The translations under genes were made by a program, and so were the position numbers. Shown here in pieces: positions 1 to 10,825 of a stretch of DNA of 64,000 nt. Within the stretch, counting starts at the first letter, position 1. The number at the start of each line of letters is the position of its first letter. The DNA comes from Humulus lupulus (taxonomy: Eukaryota > Streptophyta > Magnoliopsida > Rosales > Cannabaceae), in contig NC_084795.1 in NCBI RefSeq assembly GCF_963169125.1, forward strand, positions 138,857,701-138,921,700. The letters run 5' to 3'. The notes beneath the pieces were generated by a model. That model worked only from the letters and a program-made list of their open reading frames with translations, had not been told where the DNA came from and did not search any database.

Positions 1-261
1 CAACTAAACCAGCGATACTTTATTTTTAAAAGAGAAAATAAGAGTTATTTTAAATTTTAGATAATACAGATTAGATTGTCTTATAAGCTATTTGAATTTA
101 ACTTGACCGACCTTAAGATGACACTTTATTTGTTGGGTAGTTTTATCGTGGAATTGTAAGTGCTATGTTTATGTGTTTTAATTTTTCCATTCACGCATCA
201 TATTTAGTTTCCAAATAATTGATATTTTTTCAAATAGTAATATTTTTGTATTTTATTTCTT

Positions 262-1110
262 TCAGTAACGTCAAACGGTGGCAATCCAATTACTACTTTA
301 CTTTCACTTGAAAAACTTAATGGTGATAATTTTATAAGATGGAAATCGAATATGAGTTTAATATTAATTTGTGAGAACAATAAATTTTTCCTAACTGAGG
401 AATCTTCTTAAGATCCCACTGCCAATGCCCTAAAGAATACTCGGGACAAATATGATGCACGGATTCAATCAAATAAAAAGGCTAAGTGTTACATGCTTGT
501 GAGTATGAATGATGTTCCAAGAACAAAGCATGAACCCATGGAAACTGCTTTTGAGATAAAGGAATCTCTACAGGCGATGTTTGGGAAGCAATCTGATCAA
601 AGTAGACATAAGCTACTAAAACCTAAATGACTACTAAGATGAAGAAGGTTGTTTATGTGCGTGAACATGTCTTGAGCATGATCTATGTAATGCGTGAAGC
701 AGAAATACATGGGGCCTTCATTGATGATCGTACACAAGTAAGCATCATACTTGAATCGCTCACTCTTGTTTTCTTTGTATTCACAACAAACTATATTATG
801 AATAAGTTGGAATTCAAAATGACCCAGTTGTTGAATGAAGTGCAGATATTTGAGTCTCTTAACAAAACCATAACCAAAGAGGCTTAGGCAAATGTAACAG
901 AGGAGAAACCTTTAAACTCTGAGGATAAAACCAAGAAGAGGAAGAAGAACAATGACAAGGAAAAGGTTAGGGCAAGAAGTCCAAGAAAGGAAAGAAGGCA
1001 CCAAAAGCCAAGGAGAACAAGAATGACCATAACTCCAAAAATAATGGAACGTGTTTGCACTGTGGTGTTGAAGGTCACTAGAAGAGAAATTATAAAAAGT
1101 ATCTCACTGA
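262..1110 (+). pseudogene. Copia A gag (broken)
   Basis: Translation from about 262 gives a copia gag start with L-x-G-D-N-F-x-x-W-K near its N terminus, the signature of the UBN2-type gag that coats the RNA genome. In-frame stops fall near 410 and 628, and the frame shifts repeatedly. The fragment at 627-887 carries the middle of gag. A zinc knuckle is recognisable near 1052-1096 (C-L-H-C-x4-H), but the residue after the histidine is a stop and the last cysteine reads tyrosine, so RNA binding would be lost. A lysine-rich stretch precedes the knuckle, as is usual. Confidence 0.8.
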
Positions 1111-1129
1111 GCTGATATAGAATGGTAAA

Positions 1130-2640
1130 TTTGATTTACTTGTACTTGAAGCTTGTATAGAGGAAGATGATATATCATCCTGGGTTTTAGATTCAGGAGC
1201 CACTAACTATGTTTGTTCTTCTATGAAGATACTTGAGTCATCAAGGGAACTTGTTGATGGCGAGTTGACTATGTGAGTTGGAAGTGGATCGCTCATTTAA
1301 GGAGAGCAAAGGGAATAATCCATTTATTTTTTGGGAATAAATATCTTATTTTGAATAATGTTTATTTTATTCCTTGATTTTCTAGAAACTTAGTTTCTTT
1401 ATCTATGTTGCATGAACAATCTTTTGATATTTCTTATAATAATAATGTGATTTTTATTTTGAAGAATGTTTTCAAAATTTGTGAAGCGGGACAAAAAAAC
1501 AAACTGTATATGCTCAGGCCAAATGAACGATCACTAAATAACTTAGATTAATATAAAGTAGCTAAACTGAAAGGTAAGAAAAGACAAAAGGATTCAAATG
1601 AGGATGACACATATCTTTGGCATCTTAAAATTGGTCATTTAGGACTAGACAGGATAAACCAGTTAACAAAAGATGGACCATTGAGAGAACAAAGAGTTGG
1701 AACTCTTCTGGTTTGTGAGTCTTGTCTAGAAGGCAAAATGACTAAACGTCATTTCTCAATGAAAGGCAATAGAGCTAAAGAACCTTTAGATCTTGTACAC
1801 AGGGATGTCTGTTGTTCAATCAACATACAAGCTAGAGGTGGATATGAGTACTTCGTCACCTTTATTGACGATTACTCAAAATATTGTAATACTTACCTAA
1901 TGGTTAGGAAGTCTGAAACCTTTGGTAAGTTTCAAGACTTCAAATCTAAGGCTGAGAAGTAGTTAGGTACGACTCTTAAAACACTTCGATGAGATATAGG
2001 TGGTGAATATTTGGATTTGGAATTCAAAGATTTCATGTTGGAGCATGGTAATCTATCCCAACTCACAACACCTGGAATGTCTCAGCAAAATGGTGTTTTA
2101 GAAAGAAGAAACAAGACCTTGTTGGACATGGTTAGGTCTATGTTAAGCTACTCTTCACTTCATTTCTCATTCTGGGGATATGCACTTCAAACAGCGACTT
2201 ACATTTTGAATGTAGTCCCATCTAAGACCATAAGCAAAATTCCATTGGAACTGTGAAATTGTAACCAACCTAGTTTGCACCATTTCCGCATTTTGGGTTG
2301 TCTTGCTTATGTTCTTAGACCTAAATAAGGGAAACTTGATTCGAGGTATGAAGTGTGCATTTTCTTGGGCTATGCTTCTGAAACAATAGGTGGTTATTTC
2401 TATAGTCCCATGGACCAAAAGGTATTTGTTTCAACAAATGCGACCTTCCTTGAACACGATTATATGAATAACTATATACCTTGGAGCAAGGTAGTTTTGG
2501 AGGATCTTATAGCTGATAAGATTCCATCACCTTCATCATCATCATTAAATGATAAACGAAAAATCAAAGAAACCTTTATTCCCAAAAATGAAACTCCAGT
2601 GCAACGTTGTAATGGGAGACTTGTGAGACAACCTATTCGT
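1130..2640 (+). pseudogene. Copia A protease and integrase (broken)
   Basis: Near 1177-1210 the frame reads W-V-L-D-S-G-A-T-N, the aspartic protease active site of copia elements. A GAG-pre-integrase motif (Y-L-W-H-L-x-I-G-H) follows near 1612, then a C-x2-C-type zinc region (C-E-S-C-L-E-G-K) near 1715. The integrase core spans about 1790-2260: first Asp in L-V-H-R-D-V, second in R-x-D-I-G-G-E-Y with the serine codon replaced by a stop near 1990, and the Glu in Q-Q-N-G-V-L-E-R. Stops also fall at 1962 and 2256. A post-integrase segment rich in S-T-N-A-T-F-L-E continues to about 2700. The enzyme that inserts the cDNA is therefore recognisable but dead. Confidence 0.88.
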
Positions 2641-3675
2641 TACGAATATGAGTCACATGTCCTTGTTTCTGATACAAACAAGGAAGATGTCAAGTCAAGA
2701 TCCTAAAAAGGAGGAAATGGATGATCCTAAAAAGGAGAAATGGCAAGAAACCATGAACCAATATGTCAGGTCCATTTGGAGCAAATGGATATTCAAGAAG
2801 AAAAGTGGTGTAGATGGGAAAGTAGAGACTTTTACGGCAAGGGTAGTAGCCAAAGGTTACACTCAGAGAGCGGGTGTTGATTATGAAGAAATATTTTCTT
2901 CTGTGGCCATGCTAAAATCTATTTGCATCCTCTTATCCATAGCTGCCACCTATGCCTATGAGATATGGTAAATGGATGTAAAGACAACTTTTCTGAATGG
3001 CTATCTTGATGAAAGTATTTATATGATACAACCAAAAGGGTTCATTAAAAATGGGGAAGATCATAAGGTTTGTAAGTTGCTAAAATCTATTTATGGACTA
3101 ATGTAAGCATCTAGATCTTTGAATATCACCTTTGATGAAACAATTTAAACATATGGGTTTGAACAGAATGTCGAAGAAGCATGTTTGTACAAATACATCA
3201 AAGGAAAATTAGTTGTTGACTTTCTCCTCATTGACAACAATGTAGAGACACTGTCAAACGTGAAGAAGTGGTTAGCTGAAAAAGTTCCAAATGAAAGATT
3301 TGGGCGAAGCAAGCTATGTTCTGGGAATCCAAATCTTAAGGGATAGGAAGAATAAGCTCTTGGCATTTTCTCATGCTAATTATATAGATAAGGTGCTTGA
3401 AAGGTTCTCTATGGAGAATTCCAAGAAAGTTCAGTTACCGACAAGACATGGAATTATTTTTTCCAAAGAGCAATATCCAAAGACACCTCAAGAGGAAGAA
3501 GACATGAGTAAGTATCCCTATGCTTCAACGGTTAGGAGTCTAATGTATGCTATATTTTGTACTAGGCCCGACATATGCTATGCAGTAGGGATTGTAAGTC
3601 GTTATCAATCAAATCTTGGTTTTGAACACTAGATTGCGGTAAAGCACATTCTCAAGAATCTTAGGAGAACGAAAG
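2640..3675 (+). pseudogene. Copia A reverse transcriptase and 5' part of RNase H (broken)
   Basis: The frame reads W-I-F-K-K-K, A-R-V-V-A-K-G-Y-T-Q and D-Y-E-E-x-F-S, standard copia RVT_2 landmarks. Stops lie near 2970, 3103 and 3147. The YVDD catalytic box is missing: the position where it belongs reads V-V-D-F-L-L-I, so a few residues are deleted. The segment 3291-3632 (M-K-D-L-G-E-A onward, then T-R-P-D-I-C-Y-A-V-G) is the link to RNase H. The coding sequence is cut at 3675 by the Gypsy A insertion; its continuation is at 42613-43136. Confidence 0.88.
3671..3675. repeat. Target site duplication GAAAG, left copy
   Basis: GAAAG directly precedes the TGTTGAC start of the Gypsy A LTR and is repeated at 42613-42617 directly after the GATAACA LTR end. 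Five bases is the normal duplication length for LTR retrotransposon integrases. Removing everything between the two copies restores the Copia A frame. Confidence 0.9.
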
Positions 3676-3775
3676 TGTTGACTTGTGAAAATGGCCAACG
3701 GTCGTATGTACAATATACGATACCTTTTCAATGGAATAAGTAATATAAATGACAGAATACGACTATCTTAAGTAT
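3676..3775 (-). repeat. Gypsy A left LTR remnant (100 bp)
   Basis: This stretch matches the first 100 bp (+ coordinates) of the LTRs at 6801, 41650 and 55262, then changes abruptly at 3775 into reverse transcriptase sequence equivalent to that near 16785. A deletion has removed the rest of this LTR together with the polypurine tract, antisense ORF and RNase H of unit 1. Confidence 0.88.
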
Positions 3776-4539
3776 TGCACTTCTTTGATTGTAGTAGGCG
3801 ACTTCATATCGATCAATGCTTTGATCTTCTCGGGGCTAGCCTCAATTCCTCGTGAATTGACTATGTATCCAAGAAACTTACCAGAACCAACTCCAAATGA
3901 GCACTTGAGAGGGTTTAGCTTCATGTTATACTTTCTAAGTATTGCAAAGCATTCCTCAAAGTCTTGAACATGCCCTCCAGCTTCTTTGGACTTGACCAAC
4001 ATGTCATCGACGTATACCTTCATATTTTTGCCGATCAAGTCTCAGAACATGCCATTCACTAAACGCTGGTGGGTGGCTCCTACATTCTTCAAGCCGAATG
4101 GCATCACTTTGTCTGTCCGAAAGCTGGTATGCTCCTCGTCAGGAGGGTGCATACTTATTTGATTATACCCAGAATATGCATCCATGAATGAGAGTATTTC
4201 ATGTCCTGTCATTGCATCGACCAGTTGGTCCATTCTAGGTAATGGGAAGAAGTCTTTGGTGCAGGCCTTGTTCAGATCTGTGAAGTCCACACAGGTCCTC
4301 CACTTCCCGTTTGGTTTTGGGACCAACACGGGGTCTATATTGAGGACATGACTTATTACGGATGGAGAAATTCCAACCATGTCCTTATGTGACCAGGCAA
4401 AGACGTCCTGGTTTTTCTTCAAAAATTCCACCAATCGTGCATTAATTTCCACCTTTAATTCCTCCCCGACATTGATTACTCTAGTCGGGTCCTCATCTAG
4501 TAGGACTTCGTCAAGATCTTTGACTGGTCCTACCCCCAT
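3763..4539 (-). pseudogene. Gypsy A unit 1 reverse transcriptase (truncated)
   Basis: Read on the - strand, this has V-P-K-P-N-G-K-W-R, D-L-N-K-A, F-M-D-A-Y-S-G-Y-N-Q-I and Y-V-D-D-M-L, the Ty3/gypsy RT core with an intact YVDD. Two small deletions are visible by comparison with unit 2 and Gypsy B: the segment before V-P-K-P-N-G is missing, and so are the residues between the F-R-T-D motif and K-V-M-P-F-G. A stop lies at the junction of the two open segments (near 4040). The 3' end is lost at 3775 against the LTR remnant. It could not give an active enzyme. Confidence 0.88.
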
Positions 4540-4599
4540 GACGTCATCCCCAAAGCGAGGATCGATGTCGTTTCCCTCACTTTGGGAAACTTTCTATAA

Positions 4600-5380
4600 T
4601 AACAAATCTTCGTTAAAAGGAGCCCTTGACTCTAGTAGAATGTTTCTCTCAATGTCAACTTCCATGTTGACAATCTCATCGGTTCCTTCACCCTCTTCGC
4701 AGTAGGTTACTATCATGTTGTTTACGCATGGTCCTTTCTTTGCCTTGGCTACTGACGCATTATAGGATTCTCATGCCTCCCTTTGGTAACCCTGCACGCA
4801 TCCTTGCCCTGCGCTGGTGGGGAACTTCAAAGATAGATGCCAGATACATACTATTGTGTGTAATGCAATCAGGAGGGGTCTCCCAAGTACCACATTGTAA
4901 GCCGATGAGCAATCTACCACTAGGAACTCTGTCATCACAGTCTCGTGCCTGGGGGCATCCCCCACTGTGACCGGTAGTTTGATGGTTCCTGCTGGTGCTA
5001 AGCATTCTCCCGTGAACCCATATACCACTTGGGAACACAATGTCAGGTCCTTGACCGTGAGTTTCATCTTATCAAAGGATGATTTGTAGATTATATCTAC
5101 CAAGCTTCCCGTATCCACCAAGCATCTCTTCACTCGGGCATTGGCGATTTGAATGGTAACGATCAGAGGGTCATTGTGGGGGTATCTCCCGTGTCTGGCG
5201 TCATCTTCTATAAAAGTGAGAGTTTCACTTTCATACTTTGGATTCTTTAGAGACCGTTCCTCGACTATCATACACTTGGAAGACTCCCCTACCTCATGCC
5301 TGAGGGTCCTTGCATATCGCTCACGAGCAATGTTACTATTGCCTGCAATGTGGGTCCTCCACATATGGTATCCAATGTGA
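4600..5380 (-). pseudogene. Gypsy A unit 1 aspartic protease region
   Basis: The open segment 4771-5364 contains R-C-L-V-D-T-G-S near its middle, a canonical retroviral-type aspartic protease active site, followed by a hydrophobic segment and V-V-L-G-R-P-L-L, the second conserved block of gypsy proteases. A region before it (S-L-K-N-P-K-Y and F-I-E-D-D-A) matches the gag-protease linker of Tat-like elements. The downstream link to RT (4540-4770) is shifted out of frame. The copy in unit 2 lies at 39613-39975. Confidence 0.82.
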
Positions 5381-6743
5381 AGTCTACAGCTGCTGGCTCA
5401 AGTGGTGGACTCCTCTGTCTTCGGAATTCTGGATTTTTGCTTGGGGTCTCGGTCTTGCCTCGGTACCTCGAGAGTTTTCTTGATCGGAGAAGAAACTATA
5501 TTTCTTCATTTAATTGTTTGCACTTGTTCGTGTCGTGCCCATAATCATTATGGAAACAACAAAACTTGTTCTTGTCCTTCTTTCTTTCTAAGCACAAGGG
5601 GGTGGCTTTCGGTACGGTACCTCCTGGTATGTTTCCATGCCCTTGATGTTGTCAGGATGGTATAATTGGTGAACCTGGGCTGGTAGGGTTGATGCTTAGC
5701 TTGTTTGTCGGCGGGGGCAGACTTAGCTCTCTTCTCTCCACCCTGCTCGGCCCCAGAGGAATTCCTTTTCTTACCGTTGCCCCCATTGCCTCCCTAAGGG
5801 TTTGCGCCATTTTTATCCACCTTGACAGTCCATCTATTTGAGCTTGCACTACTGGTGGGTGGGATCGCTGCTCCTGGTTGGGTGGATATCCCTGGTACCC
5901 CCTACTCCTGAGCACTGGTCCTTCTGTTGATGACCTCCCTCAAATCCTGAGGTTGCGCATCTTTCCCTAGCCTATCAAACATAGTACTTGTGTTATTCAT
6001 CGGTTCCTTTCCCTTGCGAGACTGAGAGTGTAGGGGCGGTAGGTCTGCCTTGCCCTTGTCAGTGCGACCCGGCCCCTGAGCCTCTCTTCCTACATGACTA
6101 TGAGATTTGGAACAGCCATTTCCATTCCGGTCACGCCTCACAGATGTTTGACCCTCATCTCCGGTGTTGTTTCGCGTTCACCCTGGGAGGGGGCCTTTGG
6201 GTTGGTAATACTCCTACTCCTAGATGGAGTGTTATTCCTCTTAGTCATGGAGGAGGCAGTCTTGGACATTGCCTCTTCATCCTAGTAAAGTTGTTCTGCG
6301 AGTGTTCTTTGGGTCCTACTCCTCCCTTGGGACTCCTTGTTACTGTGGTCTCGCACTCCTATTGCTTTTGCCTGAGCCTCCTTCACCGCCTGAGCAGCAA
6401 CTTCATCGTTCGCCTGGGCTAACTGAGTAGCCGCCTCTAAGGCCACGGCAGCCTCTTGGTACCTCCGGTCAGCCTCCTGCTCCTGCTGGACCATCCTCTG
6501 GACTTGCTCATCGATCTCCCGTCATTTCCATTCCATAGTCGCCCTCTGAAGGGAAATTTCTATAGCAAAGGCCTCCTGCCTCGCCAGAAATTGCGCCATC
6601 TCCTCCTGCTGAGCTTCCTGTGGATCTTCTGCATCAGGTTGATCTCCAACCTCCACCTGAGGTTCGTTAACGGGATCTATGGGATCCTGGGTGGTGGAGT
6701 CCCTGGGAGCAGTCTTTTTGGTCTGACTAGCTTTTGGAGGCAT
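5381..6743 (-). pseudogene. Gypsy A unit 1 gag-like ORF (broken, capsid core absent)
   Basis: The ORF starts at 6743 (M-P-P-K-A-S-Q-T-K-K), shortly after the LTR and leader, which supports this start. It is rich in Q, E, A and charged residues, with an alanine/glutamine coiled-coil-like stretch near 6282-6494, then a basic R/S/N-rich region. A remnant of the Tat-type zinc region lies near 5510-5570. The usual Retrotrans_gag capsid core between these parts is not present here or in unit 2, so the loss probably predates the two units separating. Frameshifts and stops interrupt it. Confidence 0.75.
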
Positions 6744-6783
6744 CGTAAAAATGAAGAAAGTATGTTTCTTGACCTCGTATTCC

Positions 6784-6800
6784 CAATGAAAGCACCAAAA
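6784..6800 (-). other. Putative primer binding site / leader start of Gypsy A unit 1
   Basis: Immediately next to the LTR end, the - strand reads TTTTGGTGCTTTCATTG. The same sequence sits at the same place in unit 2 (about 41633-41649), and a close variant adjoins the Gypsy D LTR (about 44572-44588). Its position is where the tRNA primer binds. Which tRNA it matches I cannot say. Confidence 0.5.
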
Positions 6801-9800
6801 TGTTGACCTGTGAAATTGGCCAACAATCGTATGTACAATATATGACACCTTTTGAACGAAATAAGTAATATAAATGACAGAATACGATTATCTTAAGTAA
6901 ACACATAGAAATTTATCGTTGTTCAACCCTATTCTGACGAACAGTAATAACCTAATCCACTTAGTCTTTAATATTGAGTTACTCGACCATTACAAGTATG
7001 AACTCAGTAATTCACTTCTCAGAAGAGTTTTTCCATTCCAAAAAAGAGAGTCCGAAAAAAAAGTCCTTTTTATGAAGCCCTGGGTCCTTTATTTATAGTA
7101 CCCAAGAGCTGTTACAAGATCAGTCATGCTGGAGATCGTGGTTTGGTACCCAATCGTTGTTAGTGGAGATACGTGTCCACCTTCACAAGATTATGACATT
7201 GTGGGTCTCCTCTTGTAACGCCCTGGTTACCCCAGAACAGTTACGGTGAACAGTGAACCGGAAATTTGACTCGCTACCCGAGTCCTTTGGTTAAAAACGT
7301 GATCTAAGTGTTATTATCAGGTTAAGGTGAAAAACCAATAAAAAGGAAAGGGTACATTTCATTAAGTAAATAAACTGCTCATGAGCCTTTCAAAATGTTT
7401 ACAAGTAGTTCGTAATACAAAAGAGTCGCTATTGTTTCAAATTTACAGTCCCCGCCGGCCTAAGCAGCAAAAATAGGGTAAACCCCTAGTCCCTCTGAGA
7501 ACTCCTTGACCGTGGCGGTCAAGCGGCCCTGTATGTACACAACATCGCCCAAGCTCTCCACTCAGGGTTGGTTAAGCTTCTCCTTTCCTTTACCTGCACC
7601 ACATAGCACCCATGAGCCAAGGCCCAGCAAGAAAACACAATAAGACATGATATAGTATCAACAACGATCATAATAACCATTCAGGACTATCAGTCCAAAC
7701 AAATAGGTGACAATAGCCAAAAGTCAAAATAATGAGCATCGCTCCTTCTAGCCATGTGACGATAGGGTCACCATGGCTTAACGGATAAGTGATTCTTTCA
7801 TAAGTTTGATCAGGACAGGTGCAAGGTGATTAGTCACCAACATAACCTTCCTCACGACTCTAGAGTCGAAGCTATGGACAACGTCCCTTAGCCATGTGAA
7901 AAACGGTCACCGGGGTCATATACCTTGGCTATAGGCATCTGGTCGTAGACCAGGCAAGCGCTTATAAGTTCTTCGACCTTAGGGTCGGTCCCGCATTAAT
8001 GCCATAGAGCTATTCAATGCGTGATCATCGACTTTAGAGTCGGTCCCTGACTAGTCAGTGTCTTAAACAGGTAACCAGCGTTCACTAGCATTTAATATGC
8101 AATCCATGTCCACATATATTAACCAACATGCCTCAATATCAAACCATGCATGTCATATACCTATACAGGGTGCAACTGTAATCATACACTGTTTTCTTAC
8201 CTCTGGTTCGAGTGAGAATTATTATTATATGAACGACCCCTGAGAACGATCAACCTTTAAATTCCTTGACGGTCACCTGGTCATAACCAAATTATAGGAT
8301 TCATTAATAAAAATGATAACTGAGGGTTCCCAAACCAAATCCCAGCCCCCGAGACATCAAATACTACCCAACCGGGTACTAGGTCCAACCCCGAGGCCTA
8401 AGGTTTGAATCCCCAAGCTTAAAACCACATTTTGGCAAAATTGACCTTAAGGGCCGCGGCCCTCCCCTGCTGCGCCGTGGCGCGCCCTCAAACAGAGAGG
8501 GCTCACCCCCTGCCAGACGCCAAGGGCCGCGGCGCACCCCTGCTGCGCCGCGGCGCCCAGCCCAGACCAACTAAAACGGCCACACGAACCCAGTTTTTTC
8601 CCTGTGCTATTTCCTCTCAAACCAGCCCTTCAAACCACTTCTAATCCTCCTCCAAACACACAATTAAGCCCCCAAACAACACCCTTAGCTCACCCTCATC
8701 AAATCCCAATCAAACCAACACTAAAACTCCCTTTGATTCCTACTTCCATCAAGAACTTTAAAGCTGAAAGCTTAAGATGAAAACAGAGCATAACTTGAGT
8801 TCAATGATCAAAAGTCACCTTAGAACCTGTTTTGAACTTCCCTCACTAGCTGAACCAAGTCCACCAACCCAACTTTTAAGTTTGCTAGCTTGGATTCCCA
8901 CCAAGAACTCAAAACCTCAAAGGAATGATGAAGAAGATGGTGTACGGGGAAGGAAGAGGCAAATCTCTGTTTTTGTTCTGTTTTAGTCTACAACTTTCTA
9001 CAGTCAACAACCTCTTAAATCATATATATCCACCCTTAAATGACCAAAATACCCTTGTGTCATCTAAAGCTTCTCAAACTAGTCTAGGGGTAAAATTGGT
9101 ACCTTTCGCTTAACCTGTTAATCATAATTAACGCTTCCCAATTCCCGCTAATCTCAATATCCTCAAACACCAATAATTCATATCCCGTTACCCTAAAATC
9201 CCCGGTAACGCTATAATCATAAATATCACCCCGAGAGTCACCCCGAGCCCCGAGCTCAAACCTGTTATGACCAAACCGATAAATCATACCTAAAGATCGT
9301 CTCATGTCGAAATACTCGAACCAATCCACATTATAATGTGGTCTCACAATATATGTCATAAGCACGCAAACAAATATTCAATTTTACCCTCAACGGGCCA
9401 AATTACCAAAACACCCCTGTAAACAAATGTGGACTCACATGCATGCATTTAACATCATATTATAATATAATTCTCATAAACATGCATAAACACATTTAAT
9501 GGCATAATTAAACAATTATGGCCCTCCCGGCCTACTAATCCAGCCATTAACCATAATAGGGAATCCGGGGCATTACATCTCTTGTTTCTATAGATTGTGG
9601 TGGATAATGCACAATAGAAACCTCTGGGAAGTGCTAAGTCTTTGTTGGTATGTCAGACTTAGGTGCTAGGCCCGACGACCAAAGCTTGGGTGCTGGACCT
9701 GTGACCTTCTGGGTGCTAGGCCTATTGATCTTCGGGGTGCTAGGCTTGTTGATCTCAGTTTGAACAAGAGTAATTACTTCTCAGTGAAGTGTACTTGGGG

Positions 9801-10094
9801 GTTTAGGCCGACCACCCTATGGAGGATAGGATCAGGTCGACCACCCCTAAGGTCCTTGAGCATATTCGGCCGACCACCCGAGGTAGGGGTCAGGCTGATC
9901 ACCCCTAGGGGGTACAGGGCTTGCTTGGGCCGACTACCCCTAGGGGGTATAGGCTTGGTATCTTCCTATAGGTCCTGGACTTATCCTTTTTGCCCGTTGT
10001 TCTTTTCTCAAAACTTTGTCATTTTTCCCTGATTTGTGATGTCACGTGTCACATTCCTATTCGCCACGTCATCCTCGTATTTTTAGGGATAACA
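6801..10094 (-). repeat. Gypsy A central LTR, shared by both units, interrupted
   Basis: It begins TGTTGACC and ends GATAACA, matching the LTRs at 41650-42612 and 55262-56191. Without the nested solo LTR (7214-9577) it is about 925 bp. A TATA box for the - strand transcript reads TATAAATAA (complement of 7089-7097), conserved in the other copies (41938-41946, 55572-55580). The right part (9760-9960) holds short repeats with GCCGACCACCC. Gag leader on one side and polypurine tract on the other show the dimer structure. Confidence 0.88.
7214..9577 (-). mobile_element. Chromovirus-type solo LTR inserted in the Gypsy A LTR
   Basis: The insert runs from TGTAACGCCC to GGGGCATTACA; read on the - strand it starts TGTAATGCCCCGG, typical of plant chromovirus (Tekay-like) LTRs. 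Flanking bases CCTCT and TCTCT are an imperfect 5-bp target duplication. The uninterrupted site is seen in the LTR at 42060. At 2364 bp with no internal coding region, it is a solo LTR left by LTR-LTR recombination. It contains two copies of a very GC-rich block (8448-8490 and 8520-8560, with GGGCCGCGGC) in otherwise AT-rich DNA. Short open frames in it look accidental. Confidence 0.82.
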
Positions 10095-10110
10095 TTTGCC
10101 CCCAAGTTTA
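10095..10110 (-). other. Polypurine tract of Gypsy A unit 2
   Basis: Next to the LTR end, the - strand reads CTTGGGGGCAAA, the purine run that primes plus-strand DNA synthesis. The same signal lies at 24962-24974 (Gypsy B) and 56192-56206 (copy A3). Confidence 0.75.
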
Positions 10111-10234
10111 TTGTAATGTACTTAACATTACGGTAAACTTGATCCAGGTCTGAGAAACATACTGTAGCAGTACCTAAATTGTCAAGTCCCTCAGGACATT
10201 ATATAGTACTTGTCACTATCGATACTTTGCTCGA

Positions 10235-10690
10235 TACGAATTTTTCAAGGATAATTATTAATTCCTAAAAATAATTGGGTTTTTCAAGGAAAGTTAATTT
10301 CCTAAAAATCCAATATATTTTTCAAGGAAACTTGACATCCTAAAATTATAATATATTTTTCAAGGAGTTTTTAAGGTCCTAAAAATATAATATATTTTTT
10401 AAGGATATTAATTCATAAAAATAATAAATATTTTTCAAGGAATTTGATTTCCTAAAAATATAAATATTTTTCAAAGAATTTTATTACCTAAAAATATAAA
10501 TATTTTTCAAGGAATTTTTAAGGTCCTAAAAATATAATTTATTTTTCAAGGATATTAATTCCTAAAAATAATAAATATTTTTGAAGAAATTTTATTTCCT
10601 AAAAATATAGATATTTTTCAAGGAATTTAAATTTAAACCATATTATATATTTTTTCAAGGAAATTTGAATTCCTAAAAATATCTTGTGTG
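10235..10690. repeat. Array of ~38-bp partly palindromic repeats upstream of the antisense promoter
   Basis: About a dozen units of the form TTTTTCAAGGAATTT, then a short spacer, then AAATTCCTAAAAATAT follow each other. Within a unit, AAGGAATT and AATTCCTA can pair, so each unit is a small imperfect palindrome. The array ends just before a TATA box (10701). Copy A3 has an equivalent array (56335-57225). Gypsy B lacks it. Confidence 0.8.
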
Positions 10691-10700
10691 CCTAAGAGGT

Positions 10701-10708
10701 TATAAATA
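10701..10708 (+). promoter_or_regulatory. Putative TATA box of the Gypsy A antisense transcript
   Basis: TATAAATA follows the repeat array and precedes a pyrimidine-rich leader (TCTTTCTTTC) and, 125 bp downstream, a strong splice donor. Copy A3 has CTATAAGTAG at the corresponding place (57236-57245) and Gypsy B has TATAAATA at 25230-25237. Position and conservation are the support; transcription is not shown. Confidence 0.6.
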
Positions 10709-10825
10709 GATCTTTCTTTCATTACTGCTCCATGTGCCACTTTCATCTTCTCATCTGCTCCATGCGCCACTTTCAGAAGGACCTAGGTCTTATTTTTTCA
10801 GATCCTCATTAAACTCGGATATTTG

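Larger units (their letters stand above)
1..3675 (+). mobile_element. Ty1/copia retrotransposon (Copia A), left part
   Basis: The domain order gag, protease, integrase, reverse transcriptase, RNase H on the + strand is that of Ty1/copia. The 5' LTR lies before the window; positions 1-260 are AT-rich leader with no recognisable signal. Many stops and frameshifts show an old, dead copy. The element stops at 3675 inside the RNase H region, where a Gypsy A LTR begins, and continues at 42613. Joining the two sides across one copy of GAAAG restores the reading frame (T-K-D-Y-M-L). It belongs to the same copia lineage as Copia B, whose integrase and reverse transcriptase are clearly alike. Confidence 0.9.

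Noticed and set aside
5988..6422. A 144-codon + strand open frame
   Set aside because: It is the shadow of the Gypsy A gag on the - strand, whose composition avoids stops on the other strand.
8379..8644. Open frames on both strands in the GC-rich part of the solo LTR
   Set aside because: GC-rich DNA has few stops by chance; the protein is low-complexity and lies inside an LTR.
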